The position numbers were made by a program, and so were the translations under genes. Below the pieces are notes generated by a model. That model was not told the DNA's origin. It saw only the letters and a list, made by a program, of their open reading frames with translations, and did not search any database. Below, one piece after another: positions 18,423 to 18,549 of a DNA stretch of 18,549 nucleotides. Source of the DNA: Rodentolepis nana (Eukaryota > Platyhelminthes > Cestoda > Cyclophyllidea > Hymenolepididae). The stretch lies in NCBI GenBank assembly GCA_900617975.1, contig UZAE01013858.1, positions 1-18,549 of the forward strand, in the 5' to 3' direction. The number at the start of each line of letters is the position of its first letter. Position 1 is the stretch's first letter.

Positions 18423-18549
18423 GGGGTGTGCGATAGACTTGCCTCCACGTGGTGCACCCTGGGCAACGTATACTCATACGGGAAAAGGTCTATTAACTGG
18501 CAGTTGACTTCTGACTTCAAACTACCATCACCTCACTTTGTGTCATATT
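18423..18549 (+). mobile_element. SINE-like retroposon, copy 8 (cut by window end)
   Basis: Sense strand is plus. The head is intact and close to consensus: GGGGTGTGCGATAGACTTGC, CCTCCACGTGGTGCACCC, GGGCAACGTATACTCATACG, then the arm AGTTGACTTCTGACTTC (18502-18518) and CAAACTACCATCACC. The window ends inside the central block, so the tail and target duplication cannot be checked. This is the least altered head of the eight copies. Confidence 0.86.

Noticed and set aside
18206..18436. Frame with Leu-Ala-Asp-Asp, first thought to be a reverse-transcriptase fragment
   Set aside because: The hydrophobic pattern around the ADD box and the other palm and finger motifs are absent, and the frame ends inside retroposon copy 8.
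1..18549. tRNA, rRNA, snRNA and CRISPR features
   Set aside because: I looked for TTC-arm motifs such as GGTTCRANNCC, conserved rRNA or snRNA segments and regularly spaced short repeats on both strands, and found none. This was by eye; a covariance-model scan would settle it.

Overview
The window reads as intergenic or intronic DNA from an AT-rich eukaryotic, probably invertebrate animal, genome. It has no dense gene layout, no operons and no ribosome-binding pattern. It does have intron-type splice motifs, AT-rich low-complexity stretches, microsatellites, G/C homopolymer tracts (one holding a 4-N assembly gap) and many copies of one dispersed repeat. I cannot name the species or phylum from sequence alone. 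No protein family, rRNA or tRNA is recognisable.

The main content is one repeat family with eight copies, covering roughly 12 percent of the window: 24-348, 1985-2242, 4306-4509, 4831-5317, 6223-6533, 14499-14815, 15775-16036 and 18423 to the window end. The full unit is about 310-325 bp. It begins with a conserved head (GGGGTGTGCGATAGAC) and a CACGTG-bearing block. The middle is polypyrimidine (C/T) on the sense strand. It ends in a tail of the type GCCTGCCATTTGATATAAATAAAT. Several copies are flanked by direct repeats: two are perfect 11-mers (ATGATGGACAA and GATTCAAAAGT), and three are 9-14 bp with one or two mismatches. Variable-length target-site duplications, a TAAA-type tail and a conserved 5' end indicate a short non-autonomous retroposon (SINE-like). 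I see no tRNA-like A/B boxes, however, and the sense strand has internal TTTT runs that would stop RNA polymerase III. The unit also carries a pair of internal inverted arms.

Layout: copy 1 opens the window. A gene-poor tract with a 49-bp C-rich block follows (360-1984), then copy 2. A featureless tract (2243-4291) leads to a cluster of three copies (4306-6533). A long repeat-poor AT-rich stretch (6534-14484) contains the poly-G gap, the best candidate coding exon (minus strand, 11149-11503, possibly extending to 11676) and a strong G-quadruplex motif (12602-12628). Copies 6 and 7 follow. The right end has a perfect 15-bp hairpin (18083-18116) and copy 8, cut by the window edge.

The only coding candidate I would follow up is the minus-strand frame ending at 11149. 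It is open for about 117-146 codons, preceded by a good splice acceptor, and its stop is followed two bases later by AATAAA. Its product is not recognised. The open frames inside the repeat copies are by-products of pyrimidine strand bias, not genes.
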